This document shows, in pieces, positions 11,611-24,880 of a stretch of 64,000 bases of DNA. Every line of letters begins with the position of its first letter. Position 1 is the first letter of the stretch. The stretch comes from Gnetum montanum (Eukaryota > Streptophyta > Gnetopsida > Gnetales > Gnetaceae). The stretch is from positions 34,551-98,550 of the forward strand of contig MNCI01026298.1 of assembly GCA_015680685.1 (NCBI GenBank), given 5' to 3'. The translations under genes were made by a program, and so were the position numbers. The notes under the pieces are model-generated. The model made no database searches, had not been told where the DNA came from, and saw nothing but the letters and a program-made list of their open reading frames with translations.

Positions 11611-12261
11611 ATAATATACAATATTTTATTTCCTTTTCACACCTCATGATAAATTATTGTTATTTGGGTAGGAGTCCACATATAACTCTTTTAGGAAGGC
11701 GCTTCTTAGGATTAATTCAACTAAACATCACATCACAAGATTTTCTTCATTTGGTGCAAGAATTTCTTCCAAACTCAAGGTCTTGATCTTTCCTAAGTTT
11801 TAAGGATCTAAGATGCATTTCTTTCATTAAAATCATTCTCTAAATTTCTCTTGTATTAGTTTCCATGTTAGTTATACCATACTATCCTATCCATTTGAAG
11901 TTGGCTATCCCCCTTAATTAAACTAGGATATGTTCCATACCTAGGTTAATTAGTTAAATATTTATTGAATAATTAGAAATTGGACTATCCAAAAGGATAT
12001 ACTAAAACAAATTCCATGGGCTTTATATATCCTACACTATGTATAGAATATTGGTAAACTTGGGCCTTGTAAACATTAGTATCCATAATTCTCCACCATA
12101 ATAGGGATCTCGACCACTACCACCTATGGAGGGCATAATGGGAAACACATGTAAGACCCTAGTGCTAGAAGTACTAGTAAATATAATAGCTTCATAAAAA
12201 TTATGATGTATATAGCCAATAAGATAGAAGAAAAAATAGGAATACACAATACTCTTTAAGA
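11611..12261. other. Spacer 3' of element G pol
   Basis: No coding region supported. It lies between the RNase H end of G and the ATYGAT array and is presumably transposon noncoding sequence. Confidence 0.4.
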
Positions 12262-13690
12262 TATGAAGTAACATGAGGCAAAGGATAAATAAGCCAAGTA
12301 AGGTATCAGGTTCCCTTGTTGAGTATATTCACATATAAAGTGATGGTAAATTTCAATGTGTTTGGTGCAAGAATGTTGGATCAAATTTTTGTCATGTTTA
12401 TGGCATTGTTGTTATAAAAAAAAAAGATAGATGTAGATTGTTTTTGAACACCTAGGTCTTTAAGCATTTCTCTCATCCATAAAAGTTGAGCACAACAACT
12501 TCCAGTTGAGATATATTTAGGTTCTACTATAGAAAATGTCGTAGAATTTTGCTTTTTGGATGTTCAAGAGACAAGGCTTCATCCTAGAAAAAATAAATTT
12601 TCACATGTGCTTTGATGAATCTACATCATAATATTTAGCAAGATCAACAGGAGAGTCCTTTGGATACCAAAGGCTCTAGTTAGTAGTACCTTTTAGATAA
12701 TTAAAAATTCATTTAACCATATTTAAATGAGATTATTTTAGAATGGCCTGATATCTAGCATACATTCCAACATTTAAAGTAATGTCTGGTCTACTTGTAG
12801 TTAAATAAAGTAGACTACCTATCATGCCTCTATAAATCTTGTGATCAATAGGGTTACCTAGATTATCTTTGGTAAGTTTAAAATTTGTAGCCATAGGAGT
12901 GTTCTTTACCTTGACATTGAATAGATTGAATTTGAGAAGAAGATATTTGACATATTTGGTTTGAAAAATGAAGGTTCCTTCTTCATATTGATTAATTTGA
13001 AATCTGAAAAAAGTTTTTGAGTGCTCCCATCATGCTCATTTTGAATTTAGACTACATAAGATCTAAGAATTTCTTACAGAGAGTTTCATTAGTAGCACCA
13101 AAAATAATATCATCAACATAAATTTGAACAATAAGTAGATCACTATCTCCTCTTCTGAGAACCAAAGTGACATGAACCTTACCTCTTTCGAAATTATTTA
13201 ATGTGAGATGTTAAGAGAGTCTATCATACTAGGCTCTAGGGGCTTTTTTAAGATCATAGATAGCCTTCTTGAGCTTGTAAACATGATCATTTTTGAGTGG
13301 ATCTATAAAACCTTCAGGTTGATCAATGTAAACTTCTTCTTGTATAGTTCCATTTAGAAAGGCACTTTTCATGTCCATTTGATATAGTTTGATATTTCTA
13401 CTACTAGCATATGCCAAAAGAAGTCTAATATATTCTAGTTTAGCAACAAGAGCAAAAGCTTCATCAAATTCAATCCCTTCTTATTGAGTATACCCTTTGG
13501 CAACTAATCTTACTTTATTTTTTATAATGTTTCCATTTTCATTAGTTTTGCTTCTAGTAATCCATTTTATTCCAATAATGGGTTTATGATTTGGTCTAGA
13601 CATCAATTTTCATACATCATTCTTGGCAAATTGATTTAACTCATCTTGCATAGCTAAGATCCAACCTTCTTCTCCTTCAACTTGTTTAAA
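12262..13690 (-). pseudogene. Element G copia reverse transcriptase and RNase H
   Basis: From high to low coordinates: AMQDELNQF, GIKWITRSK, VRLVAKGYTQ, YQMDMKSAFLNG, VYIDQPEGF, KLKKAIYDLKKAPRA (13229-13417), then the intact catalytic box IYVDDIIFG near 13100. RNase H follows with STGSCCAQLLWM near 12470 and TKHIEIYHHFI near 12330. All are standard Ty1/copia motifs. Stops and frameshifts break the frame. RT and RNase H would make the element cDNA. Confidence 0.88.
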
Positions 13691-14860
13691 GTTTTTGGGT
13701 TCAAGTTGTGAGAGATAAGTTGAATAAACAAAAAATTATTTAGTTTGGCTTCTAGTGTGAATACCATCTTCAACTTCACAAATAACATCATATAGAGAGT
13801 GAATTTTACTAATTCTAGGCACCTTGGGTTCAATAGGGGAAATCTCATCAAATTCATCTTCTTTCTCTTCTTCATGTTCACTGTCTATTTTAGAGTTCTT
13901 GTCAACTTGAACTTGAGTGATACTAGACAGCTTTTAAACAAGAACAACTTCATCATCAGGTTGTGCAGAGGCAATGGCATGATCATCAACTTTAACATTT
14001 ATAGTTTCTTTTATAATATTTGTCCACTTATTAAAAATTCTATAAGCCTTGCTAACTAGCAAATATCCTAGGAAAATACCTTCATCAGTTTTAGAAACAA
14101 ATTTTTTTTAAATTATCTTTATCATTTAGAATATAGCATTTTGAACCAAAAACATAAAAATAACTTACTAAATTTTTTCTACTAGGTCATAATTCATGAG
14201 GAGTTTTAGAAGTAAATATTCTTATCATAACTCTATTGGAGACATAACTAGTGTTGATGGCTTTAGCCCAAAAATGATAGAGAATATTTCAGTCATTCAA
14301 TGTATTCCTTTCCATTTCATTCAAAATCCTATTATTCCTTTTGACTACTCCATTTTGTTGAGTTCTTGAAATAGAACATTGATGAAGTACTTCTTTCATT
14401 TGATAAAGTTGCTCAGACTTGGCATTCTTGAATTCCCCTTGATTGTGAGTTCTAGTAATTTTAATGCCATAGCCTTTTTCTTTCTATATCAAATTGGAAA
14501 TTCTTAAGAAGTAATCAAATACCTCATCTTTGTGATATAAGAAGGCAACACAAGTAAAATGAGAGTAATCATAAATAATAGTAAAAATGTACCATTTCTT
14601 TCTTAAAATAAGTGTCTAGGAAGGACCAACCACATCCATACGAAGAAGATCTAAGGATCAAGAGGTAGATATACAATTTTTCTTACCAAATCTTACCCTT
14701 GCTTACTTTCCTTTCTAACATTCTTCATAGGTATTTGGATTGAAATCTTTAATTCTGGACAACCCACAAACTATTTTCTTTGTCACAAGAGTTTGAAGAA
14801 TTTATTTTTTTATGTGGCCTAGCTTCCTATGCCATAGATGAGTATCATTGGTATAACTAA
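13691..14860 (-). pseudogene. Element G copia integrase
   Basis: RMDVVGPS supplies the first catalytic Asp. The second Asp region (usually SDxGxEF) reads THNQGEF near 14430, so Asp is replaced by His. The Glu region (usually GVVERxNR) reads GVVKRNNR near 14325, Glu to Lys. GAG-pre-integrase likeness (HRLSHLNFKTL) lies just above 14760. The SKTPHELW segment and a degenerate C-terminal tail run to about 13900. Two of three catalytic residues are lost, so this integrase is inactive. Confidence 0.85.
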
Positions 14861-15540
14861 CTAAGCACTTGGATTCAAGGTTAGGATTATTTCAAAAATA
14901 GTTGTATAAACATTTCCTTTCCTAATTCCTTCTATCATAATATTTCTGGTGTTTAAGTCTTGTATTCTACAAGATTCTTTAGAAAAAATAACATTGAAAT
15001 TTGAATCACAAAGTTGACTAATACTAAGAAGATTATGCTTTAAACCATTAACAAAGAAAACCTTATTTACAGTTGGTAGTCCTTTACCTTTTCCTCCTAT
15101 GGTACCAATATCTATTATTGAAGCCTTTATGTTGCCTCCAAACATGATGGTTTCACAATTTTGTTCTATGAAGTGGGTAAAGTATGTTTTATCACTTGTC
15201 ATGTGCCTTGAACATCCATTGTCAATATACCACATGTCATTTTTAGCATCAGAGAAGGTTATTTGAGCCATCAAGTTCTTTTTAGGCTTCTTGGCTTCTT
15301 TTTTTTCAAACCTGCAAAGTTCCTTTCCTAGACTATTTTTGTAAAGACCAAGTGTATTGATTCATTCTAAGATAGCAAAGTGCTTGAATATGACTAGATT
15401 TTCCACAAAATAAAGAATTTAAAACTCTAGGTTTTGACTCTTTACCAAACATAGATTGATTTTCTTTTGTAGAACCTTTCAGACATCCAGCTTTTTGCAT
15501 TTGGTCTTTGATTTTCTCTGAAGAGTTTTTACTCATCTAC
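14861..15540 (-). pseudogene. Element G protease and gag zinc knuckle
   Basis: The stretch 14861-15274 is open and holds the copia protease: MWYIDNGCSRHM (Asp kept, DSG changed to DNG) and LKHNLLSISQLCD. Upstream, 15333-15536 encodes a Lys-rich end of gag with CGKSSHIQALC, a CCHC zinc knuckle that has lost its first Cys. The zinc knuckle would bind element RNA; the protease would mature Gag-Pol. Confidence 0.85.
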
Positions 15541-15941
15541 TCAATCACATTGATTATTCTTTGAATCTCTTCTTAAGACAAGAACAGTTAGCATTAAGAG
15601 ATGTAATTTTCATATTCTTAATCTATAAAACATCTTTCATATCAACACATAAGGTTTTAAAAAAATAACTTCATGCTAAAATAGCCCATACCTTTCTTCA
15701 AAGAAAAATTCATTATTTGTCCTACCCTTATCATCTAGATTGTCACTAGTTTGACTAATCTTACAATCATAGTTTTTCTTGTTCTTAACTATAAAAAGAG
15801 AAATGAAATATTTACCTTTGTAGATGTGATAAAGGAGTTGAATATAGTGACTAATGAAGGAAATAAGTCTCCTTGCCCAATTATGCCTAACATAGATTGC
15901 CCCTTCCATGTTCATGTTACTTTATCTTCGAGACATAATCT
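15541..15941 (-). pseudogene. Element G shortened gag remnant
   Basis: Only about 400 bp separate the zinc knuckle from the primer site, far less than a SIRE gag, which is usually more than 1.5 kb. No gag core motif can be read. Most of gag is inferred to be deleted. Confidence 0.5.
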
Positions 15942-15954
15942 TTTCCTAATACCA
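15942..15954 (-). other. Primer binding site of element G
   Basis: The minus strand reads TGGTATTAGG starting two bases after the LTR, matching the 3' end of initiator tRNA-Met (TGGTATCAGAGCC) in its proximal bases. The same spacing is seen in element H. Confidence 0.6.
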
Positions 15955-15956
15955 CT

Positions 15957-17131
15957 TGAGGATCATTGAACTTAGAAGGAGGGGATGAATAAGTTCCAAA
16001 AATAAAAATAATATCCACAAAAATCACACTCAATTTATACATGGTTCCCGAACTTGGGTACATCCGCACTTGGAGGGTAGTTCATTTGCACACCTCTAGA
16101 CTTTATTTCTCTGAAATGTGGTTTGAAGGACACTACACCCTGTACAAGCTCTAAGCTCTACTCCAGAAAGTTTCATCATCATAAAACCACTCAACCCTAT
16201 AGAATTCCAACAAGTCTAGAAAGTGATTTAAAGGATCCCACAACCTTTACAAATTAAACTCTGCTCTAAAGTGTTTTGATGCTACACAAGCATTCAATCT
16301 TGTAGTATCCTAACAAGCTCAATCATAATGCCTTCTTGCAAGAAGCACATTAACCCTGTAGGGAAAAAAAAGAGAAAACTAAAATTACAAGGAAAGAATG
16401 TAACTCAATTACAAGTCCTTTTACTTTGAATCACAATTCACAATTCAACAACCAAACAAGCAAATGATTTGACAAATGAAATACACAAGTACAATATACA
16501 ATGATTTCTTTGATAGTGATAATTGATATTCAATTCTTGTACTTTTCCCAAGAGAATGAAGTTTTCTTATAGCCTCAAAGTTTTTGAAATTACCTCAAAA
16601 TTCATGCAACAACTATCTAACAGCTAGTCTAGACATCTCCTTCAAGATTGGGACATCTCTCTAAAAATGAATTCAATTTTGGGGAGACATCTCTTCTAAA
16701 ATGGAGACGTCTTTTCTTGAAAGGAGTTATCTCCTATTTGTGGGAAACTTCTTCTCTGGGTGACCTCCACTTCAACCAAGACATCTTCTGCATATGGGAG
16801 ACATCTTCTCCTAATAGGAGATGTCTCTTATTTTTGGGAGACGTCTTCTTTGCATTTGAACTTTGAATCCAAAGTCTCTTCTCAATCACTGGATCATCTT
16901 CATTTAGCTTGTAGTCTTCTTTACTCATTCATGCTCCCTTGAGTCCTTGTAGTCTTCACTTAGACAACCTTGTACACATCCATGCTATTTTAAGTCCTTG
17001 TAGTCTTTACTTTGAGATTTCTTATGGATTCCATTTTTTGAGCTCTCCTTTATGCCCTGCAAAACATCACATTCCACAAAATTTTATGTTCTCCATTTTC
17101 CTTAAGGTTTTAACATACGAAAAGGTTAATA
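15957..17131 (-). repeat. Element G 5' LTR
   Basis: It is 1175 bp. The primer-site side (TGAGGATCATTGAACTTAG) and the far side (GGTTTTAACAT to AAAAGGTTAATA) match the reverse complement of the H LTR ends at 43150-43200 and 47707-47736. The terminal TG on the minus strand has become TA. A TATAAG word at about 16567-16573 on the minus strand is a TATA candidate. Flank at the far side is GTGCT. Confidence 0.75.
16630..16860. repeat. GAGACATCT array in G LTR
   Basis: AGACATCT, AGACGTCT, AGATGTCT and related words occur about ten times in 230 bp. The same word family fills the U3 of H, of chromovirus E, the block at 35230-35292 and the internal block at 45130-45385. The open frames at 16648-16942 are products of this array. 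Confidence 0.75.
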
Positions 17132-17539
17132 GTGCTTCCTTTCATATGTAAACTCTCCATTTGAGTAAGAACAAAGCTTTCATTTTCATTTCTTGTTCAA
17201 ATTTTTTTGTTTTGTGACTTTGAGAGAGCTTGGATTGTGGAATCCATGGGAGCCCCTCATCAAATACCATGTAAGATATGTTTCCATAGATACTACCAAA
17301 GACTTGATAATAACAATTATCACTACCATGCATAAGAATTAATAAAAATATAATATATGACTCATAGTACCTATCACTGAGTTCTTATAACAACAAAGTT
17401 ATTAACCTACACAACAAGAAGCATGAAGGTTAGACAATCTCATAAGGACATGTTTGAAACTAGCCCATAATTAGATGAAATTCATCTTACTAAGAAGAAG
17501 AATCAGTTAAAGTAATCATCTCACTATCATAGGAGGGAT
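17132..17539. other. Unassigned stretch between G and F
   Basis: No gene or repeat boundary recognised. It probably includes the 3' untranslated part of element F. Confidence 0.4.
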
Positions 17540-18560
17540 CTTATCCAAAATAATGTTTAATTCATTAACCATTTACATGTAAGAACTCAAAACTACCAAG
17601 CCTAAAAAATGTCAATAGCACCATTACCTAAGACCATAATAACTCTAAAGGGTCCTCTCCATTTTGATACTAATTATCTAGAAACATTTTTAAGCCTCAT
17701 ATTAAATAATAACACTAAATCACCTTTTGAGAATAACTTCCTTATAATCTTCTTATTATGCCACATCTTTATCTGCTTCTTATACAAATGTTGCCTATTC
17801 AAAGCATCCATACAATCTTAATCTAAATGTTTAGAGAAAATAAACAAGCAAATATACATTAATCCAAGTTCATTTCCAATTAATGTTGCATTTGAAAAGA
17901 CTTGTTTTGTATTGAAGAAGGAACAAGGCATGGCTTACCAAATACAATTTCATATTAGGTAAAGTTAATAGATGATTTATATGATGTACAAATGGTCCAT
18001 AATGCATTAGGTAAATGATAAGACTGATTTTTTTTGTTCTTTTCTACAACTTTCTATAAAATATTTTTAATTTCGTTATTCATACTTTCAACTAAACCAT
18101 TTGATTGAGCGTGATAGGTAGTAAAAATACAATGTACAATTTGCATTTTTTGTAATAATTTTTCCATTATATCATTAATAAAATATGTTTCCTAATCACT
18201 AATTAAGATTTGTGGGTGCCAAAAGCATGGAATTAAGTCTTCTCTCAAGAACCTCACTACCATTTTTGCATCATCATGTCTAGTTGCTTTTGCCAAAATC
18301 CATTTGGTGACATAATCAAAAAAAATTAATATATACTTAAAAGAATTACTTAAAGGGAAAGGGTCCATGAAATCAATTCCCCAATAATTGAAGGGCTTAC
18401 ACTCCACTGAGATAGGTGATAATGGCATGTCTTGCTATCTTGTGAGTCCTCCCATTCACTAGCATTAATCACATCTCTTACAATATGCATAAGTATCTTT
18501 AAACAACATAGGCCAATAAAAAACACAAACTAACCTCCACACACTCCATCATGGTTAAAA
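17540..18560 (-). pseudogene. Element F integrase
   Basis: From high to low coordinates: a degenerate Cys pair of the zinc-binding region near 18490, YWGIDFMDPFP, FDYVTKWILA (open at 18192-18428), LISDQETYF, NGLVESMNNEIK near 18080, then the typical Athila tail WHNKKI, GDLVLLFN, SKWRGPF near 17640 and HYFG near 17555. The DDE residues are still present (GIDF, ISD, VES). Stops and frameshifts occur after 18190. Confidence 0.88.
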
Positions 18561-20240
18561 GTAATTACCTCTTATTTTTCTTATTCAGTTAGGCATCATC
18601 AAATGATCTGACATTTACAAATCATGTACATGAATGTATCTTTCCAAATGAATCATTGTGCCTTGAGGAAGAAGGGTTTTTTTTATTCTTTAGTCTAAAA
18701 ATTTGGTAATTTTCATTAAGGAAAATAATTAGCAATATCTACATACCAAGGATATGGAACCTTAGAAAATAATAGCCATAGTTCAACAAGCAAATAATTG
18801 CTCATCCAAAAATGCATCATTGAAGGTGTGAGATGTCTCTAAATCTATATTATGCTTTAATTTGGACAAATGATATGTCACTAAATTTTTAGATTCATTC
18901 TTATCACAAATCACCAAATTAAATTCTTGCTCCAAAATATGTCAATGAATCAATTTTGGAATTTTAGTTTACTTATTATGCAAATATTTTATGGCAACAT
19001 GATCAGTAACCACTATAGTATGAAAACCAATTAAATAATGATGAAATTTATCTAAACTATATATAACTACTAACATCTATTTTTTAGTAGTATTATAATT
19101 AACTTGATTATGGTTCAATATCTTAAAAATATAATAAATAACATATGGCACATTATCTTTACACTATCCCAATACAACTTCAATTGGAAAATCTAAGGCA
19201 TCTATCATAAGTTCAAAGTCTTTGCTCCAATCAAGTCCCTATAATATTGGTGCTAAATAAAGATTAAATTTTAAGGCTTCAAATGCATTTTGGCAATCTT
19301 CATTCCATTTAAAAATAATGTCTTTTTGTAACAATTTTACCAATGATTGAGTAATCAATGAAAAAGCTTTGATGAATCATCTATAAAAACCAACGTGTTC
19401 CAAAAATGCACACAAAATTTTAACATTAATGAAAAGAGTAAGATGAGAGATAATTTTTATTTTTTAATATCTAACAAAATTCCCTTCTTACTCATAATGT
19501 GGCCTAACATAACACTAGAAGAGATCATAAAATGACACTTTTCCCAAGATAATCTAAGACCCTTATCAATATAGCGACACAAGACCAATTCAAGATGATG
19601 CAAAGCATTAGGAAATGAATCACCATAGAATAAAAAATCATCCATGAAAAACTCAAGAAATGAATCAATAATATCTAAAAAATAGATGTCATAGCCTTGT
19701 CATAGCCCTTTGAAATGTAGCAAGAGCATTACACAACCAAAAGGACATACATTGAAATGCAAAAAGTTTCCCATGGTGTAGTAAATGTTATTTTATGTTG
19801 ATCTTTTGGGCCAATCAAAATCTAATTATAATTGCTAAAATCATCAAGAGAAGAATAAGATTTAGGCTCTTAAAGTTTATATAAAACTTGATCTAAATAT
19901 GGAAGTGGAAAGTGATCCTTTCTTGTCCATTTATTTAATTTGCAAAAATCAATACAAACATGCCAGTTACTAGACTTTTTAGGCACAACTGCAATAGGAC
20001 TAACCCACTTGCAATTAGAAGTCAAATAAATAATACTTATCTAAAAAAATTTAAGAGTTCATCTTTTACCATTTGTTTCAAAGTTGGTTTTAGCCTTCTA
20101 CATGGTTGCTAATGTGATCTAGCCTTAGTCTCCAAATGGATATGATGCTAAAAAATGGATGGAGAAATCTCCTGATTAAGATCCAAAGATGACCAAGAAA
20201 AAGCTTTAAGAGAATTCTTAAAAACATGTATCAATATCTA
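18561..20240 (-). pseudogene. Element F reverse transcriptase and RNase H
   Basis: CNALATFQRAMT near 19720 and an intact catalytic box FMDDFLFYGDSF followed by WEKCHFM and LGHIMSKKGI (19457-19645) identify Athila RT. RNase H and its connection (VTDHVAIKYLHNK, EFNLVICDKNE, TYHLSKL) lie at 18830-19030. The frame shifts several times. Confidence 0.88.
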
Positions 20241-20479
20241 TTCTTGATCAATGGTTAATCCTAAACTAATAATCAAGTTTTTATTACTCTTAGAAATAGA
20301 TATTTCAAAGTGAGAAGGAAGTTCCTTTAGATCTAAAGTTACCTCCTCTGCACTTGCAATAGAATAACAATTCTCCAATTTACACAAATCCTTACCATCC
20401 AAAGCATCTTCAACTTGAGTACATGTGAGCTATCTTTGATCATCCATGGTTACCTCTTTGTATTCTTCCAATGTTAATA

Positions 20480-20999
20480 CCTAATATGCCTCATCCCAAT
20501 TGCATAATTTTGAAGAAACCATGTTTTTTATAGCATCATTAACCATATTAAGTGCATCAAATTGAAATTGGTTATCAAGGTTATATAAATTAAATAAAAA
20601 ATTCATATTTGAAAATGTTAAAGTTATTAATCTATTTTTCACATAAATAATTGCATCCATAGTTACTAATATAGGATAACCTAAAATCAAAGGATAAACA
20701 TTATTCAATGAAGATGTATAATAATCTAGCACAATAAAATTAGTAGCATACAAAGCTTTATCTACTTGAACCAAAATATCTGTAACAATACCTTTTGAAT
20801 AAATAGTAGACCCATCAACTAAAGAAATGGTAATATTGGTAGGTCTAATGTAATCATAACCTAGTGACTGCTAAATTTGAAATGACATAATATTTACACT
20901 AGCCCCTAAATCCAATAATGCATGATGAAATTTCCTATTACGAATCATGCAAGAAATTGTAGGACTACTAGGTCTACTACCTTTTTAAGCATGCTAGCC
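20480..20999 (-). pseudogene. Element F aspartic protease
   Basis: HALLDLGASVNIMSF near 20920 holds the catalytic Asp in the DLGAS form common in Athila, followed by LGYDY, ITISLVDGS and an open stretch (20481-20774) with YPLILGYPILVTMDA, the equivalent of the GRPFL flap region. Little damage is visible in this domain. Confidence 0.85.
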
Positions 21000-23695
21000 T
21001 TTAAAAAATTTGTTATATTTTTAGCAAGGTTAATATTCTTGGGCATTTTAATTTCCTTTTCATAGAACAAATTTCCTTAAGGTATTAAGCATATTAAGGG
21101 GTATCTTTAATAGCTTTTAATAATGCAACATGTAGGGTGATGTCTCTAAAAAGGTTCTCATGTTCCATGCCATCAACCTTGATTCTAATCTATGAGGAAA
21201 AGGTGCCTATAGAGAAGAAGAATTAATGGATTCCTCCAAAGGAATCTTTGGATGGTATGCTTCCTTCATAAAAATTTCCATTGCAAATATTCTTTCATAT
21301 TCATCCTCTAATTCTTTTTTCTCAAAAAACCTCTAAAAAGAAGTTTGAAGATCAACAACTCCTCTACTTCTAGTCACTACATTACATTGGTTGTTATTGG
21401 TTGATGAAATCATATGTAATTCTTTTCTTCCTTGATACTTATTATTTCTTTATGTTTGTGTTGGTAATGTTTCCTTAAGTTGTAAGGCTTGAATAAGCTT
21501 AAGTATATAATCATTTTTTTGGTACAAAGTGTATTGTAAGCTCTCATTTTGTTGTAGCATTTTCTATTGAAACTCATGGTTTTGATTAGGTCTCCAAGAG
21601 CAATTGAAATTACTATTATAATTCTAATAATTGGACCAAAATAAAGAATGAAACTAATAATTTTGGTTTTGATTAGAATTCCATCTCGTAACGAAGTTGA
21701 ACTTCTTCCCTTTCCAACTTGACTTCCTACAACATTAACTTGTTCTTTAATAAATGGTAAAGTGGGACAATCATGAGCAATTAGGTCAATCTCCTCACAA
21801 ATTACACAAGCATAAGAAAAATCTATACCTCTAGCCTAGGGTTTTTTAATGTTGTGAATTCCCTCATTTGTATGAACTGATGACACATGTTGTCGACACT
21901 AGAAATATTGGCCTTGCACACTAGCATTAGATGCCATAAATAAAGATGATAATTTGTTATTAACCTTTTCAATTTGTTTTTCCAAACCTATCATCACTCT
22001 ATGCCCTAACATATTAGCTCTTTTATTCTTAGGCCAACTTTTTCTCTAATCCACTATTTGATCTAATACATCAAATGTTTCCTCCAGTGTCATTCACATA
22101 GTTGTACCACCATAAGCAAAATCAATACTCTACCATGTAATAGGTATCAAACCATCAAGGAAAAATTCCTAACAATTGACATACCAAAAAACCAAGATCA
22201 AGGTTCCCTGCCCCAATGTCTTTAAAATTCTCCAAGGCCTATTCATAAATTTCATTTTCTCTTTGTTGAAAGCCTAATAGTTGTTTTTTATATTGATGAT
22301 TTTTTGTAGAATATAAGAATCGGTTTAAAAACTCATACTTAAAACCTTCCAAAGAATAAATAGAATATTTTTTTAACTATATGTAAAATGAAAAAAAGAT
22401 AATTTCTAAATGTAAGAGAAAATAAACTCATTTTATTATGTCCCATAATGTTATTACCACATGTAACTATTAATGTTTCAACTACTTCTATATGATGATA
22501 TGGGTCTTCATCATCTGAACATAGAATTGAGGAAATGTTAATAAATTTTTAATCTCAAAAACTTGTCTAGGAGGTAATAAAAGGGGGTAGAGAGGAAGTG
22601 TTGATTTTTTCCCCATTAAATATTTTAAAGAAATTTGATTAGACATTCCCTAACAAGGAACTTGATTCTGAAATTGTAAAAATTGATTAAATTGATTGCC
22701 CAATGGTACTAAATGATAAGGAAAAGTGTATGGTATTTGGTGCAATTCTTGATGTGAAATTTGTGGTTGAGGAATAGATTATGTCTGAGAAGTTTACACA
22801 TTGAATATCAGTTGGAAATTGTGAGGAATATGCATTAATTATTGAGTGTTAGAATAAGGCTATTGTGGTATTTGCATAAATGCAGTTCGATATGATGTTG
22901 GTGTAGAATAGTTATGCTATAAGATATAAGAACATTTTGTGGATTAAACGAAATGGTAGGTTGTGCTACTAGTTGATGAATTTGAGCCATATTAAGATAA
23001 TTCATTAGGCAGTAGGTTTTTCCAATTGAAAAATTGTAGAAGAAATGTTTGATGTGATAGGTACTTATGTTGGAATAAGAAGAGAGTTAGAAATTGGTTG
23101 ATTAGGCAATGGTGGCCGTGTATTTCGGATAGCTTGTGTTAAAGCATGCAACAGGATCTACTAATTGGCTTGTAAATGTTGTTGATGCAGTTGCTATTGG
23201 AAAAAAAATATCAAAAGGATTATTAGGAGTATTAGCATGATACATAGCATTTACTTATGAAGGAATAAATTGAGTACAACAAGATGGATCAACCATTTTT
23301 GCAGATAAAGAGAGAGTGGATTATGTAAATGGAGTAGAATCCAATTGACTTCTAGAATTTAAAATTGATATACCAAATCCAAATTTAATAGACATACTAA
23401 CAATCATGGATACTTGATTAGATTGGGCAGCACTAGGAAATAGGGCTAAAAACTATCTCCCATGAGTAGTCAAAGTAATAAGAATATTAAGTCTATCTAC
23501 CACGTTAATTCTAGAGCCTATACTAGTAGGTGTTTGTGGATCTAGTTGTAAAATTGGTGGTCCTTCTTGCCAAAATGAACTTTGGCCTTTTTGACCTCTA
23601 GAATTCCACGATGAAGAGGATTCTTCTAATGACATTGAAATCTTTTTAGTCATTTTCTTGGATACATATGAAGAAGGAACAATATCACATACCAA
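21000..23695 (-). pseudogene. Element F gag
   Basis: The N-terminal open stretch starts at 23695. The C-terminal half is clearest: SWPKNKRANMLG, GLEKQIEKVNNKLSSLF, CVICEEIDLIAHDCP (a zinc knuckle form), NQNHEFQ and YLKEICSMKRKL near 21080, the usual Athila gag-protease junction. The middle (22300-23400) is badly frameshifted. Gag forms the particle and binds RNA. Confidence 0.7.
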
Positions 23696-24880
23696 TCTTT
23701 AACCTTTCTCATGAGGCCAAACCATAAACCTATAATGAAATAACAAGAAAGAAACAAAAGAAAGAAAAACAACAACAAAATCAAAATCTACTATAAGAAT
23801 CATTGAGTGTGAACAAGCGCTTTATCAATCATTAGTGTTTCTAAATCAAGAAGAAACATTTGCGTAGCAATCAACATTACTTGAAATTAAAATAATTGTA
23901 ATGTACACAAATTGAAAGACTGATTTGAATTCATATAAATGATAAAAATAAAGAAAAATAAAAAATTAAACAAAATTTCAATCTAGAATATATTAATTAG
24001 TGTCAAAATTTTAAGCTATCATTCTTTCATTCTTGCACTATAGAATGTTGGAATCAATAAAATGGAGGATTGTGGGTTGTATGGGGTTAAGTTGTCAGAA
24101 TTATGGTGAAGAACACTTAAGATTAATTAACTTTTGACAAAAAAATAACTATCTTATTATTCAATCTCAATACAACAATCTCATTATAGTAAACTTAAAT
24201 TCTTTATTTTTAAATCTATTTGAGTATCTATTCATTATCTTTATCTCTCTTCTATTATAGTTCTACTTCAATTCATCATGAAAAAAAATTTAATTAATGG
24301 TTGCACTAACTTTCAACTAATGGATGCAACTTGGTGCAAGTCAAACCTAGATCATAGCTTCCTACTTGAAGAAGATTCATCAAGTTAATCAACTACTATG
24401 AAGGATTGCAATTAGTAGTCTCGAAAAACTATTTTCAATGGTTGAGTATTCAAATTCTAACAAATGAGTAACCGATTAGGCCAAAGGATCCATTATGACT
24501 ATGACAATGATGTGAGTTTCAAGGACTTGCACTAATGGATTTACTTTTTTGTTGCAAAATAAGTTGCAAGTGGCTACAAACCGCAACTAGAAGAAACTAT
24601 GTGCTACAAGCTCATTTAGGTCGCATGAGCATGTAGTATACTAAACTTGATTTAACTTCGTGTGCTACAAAATCTCTATTTGAAGCTAACTCCATTAGTT
24701 CCTTATTCCTCTATCTTCTAAAAATTGACTCCCAGTAGTCATATGATAGGCATTATTCCTTTCATGATTTTAAAACTCATTAAAAATCAAGTTCTAATTT
24801 AAGATCTTGAGCTATGGGTGGTTGTGGATCACATGAGCTCATAGCTTCCTAACCAAGTCTAAAATTGGAGATTTTAAAGT
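23696..24880. other. Unassigned stretch, perhaps F 5' LTR
   Basis: No coding signal. It sits upstream of F gag on the minus strand and would be expected to hold the 5' LTR and primer site, but neither a tRNA-Asp nor a tRNA-Met site is readable. It ends where element D integrase is cut off. Confidence 0.35.

Larger units (their letters stand above)
9590..17131 (-). mobile_element. Element G: SIRE-like copia, 3' end unresolved
   Basis: Minus-strand order from high to low coordinates: LTR (15957-17131), initiator tRNA-Met primer site, shortened gag, protease, integrase, RT, RNase H, spacer, motif array, ORF2-like frame. Protease-integrase-RT order defines Ty1/copia. No 3' LTR was recognised, so the lower limit is tentative. 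Confidence 0.65.
17540..23695 (-). mobile_element. Element F: Athila-type gypsy, LTRs not found
   Basis: Minus-strand order gag, protease, RT, RNase H, integrase spans about 6.2 kb with recognisable Athila motifs. I could not find an LTR pair or tRNA-Asp primer site. F differs in sequence from the A/B/C/D lineage. Confidence 0.8.

Noticed and set aside
16648-16942. Two overlapping open frames in the G LTR
   Set aside because: They arise from the GAGACATCT array in U3; no conserved protein.
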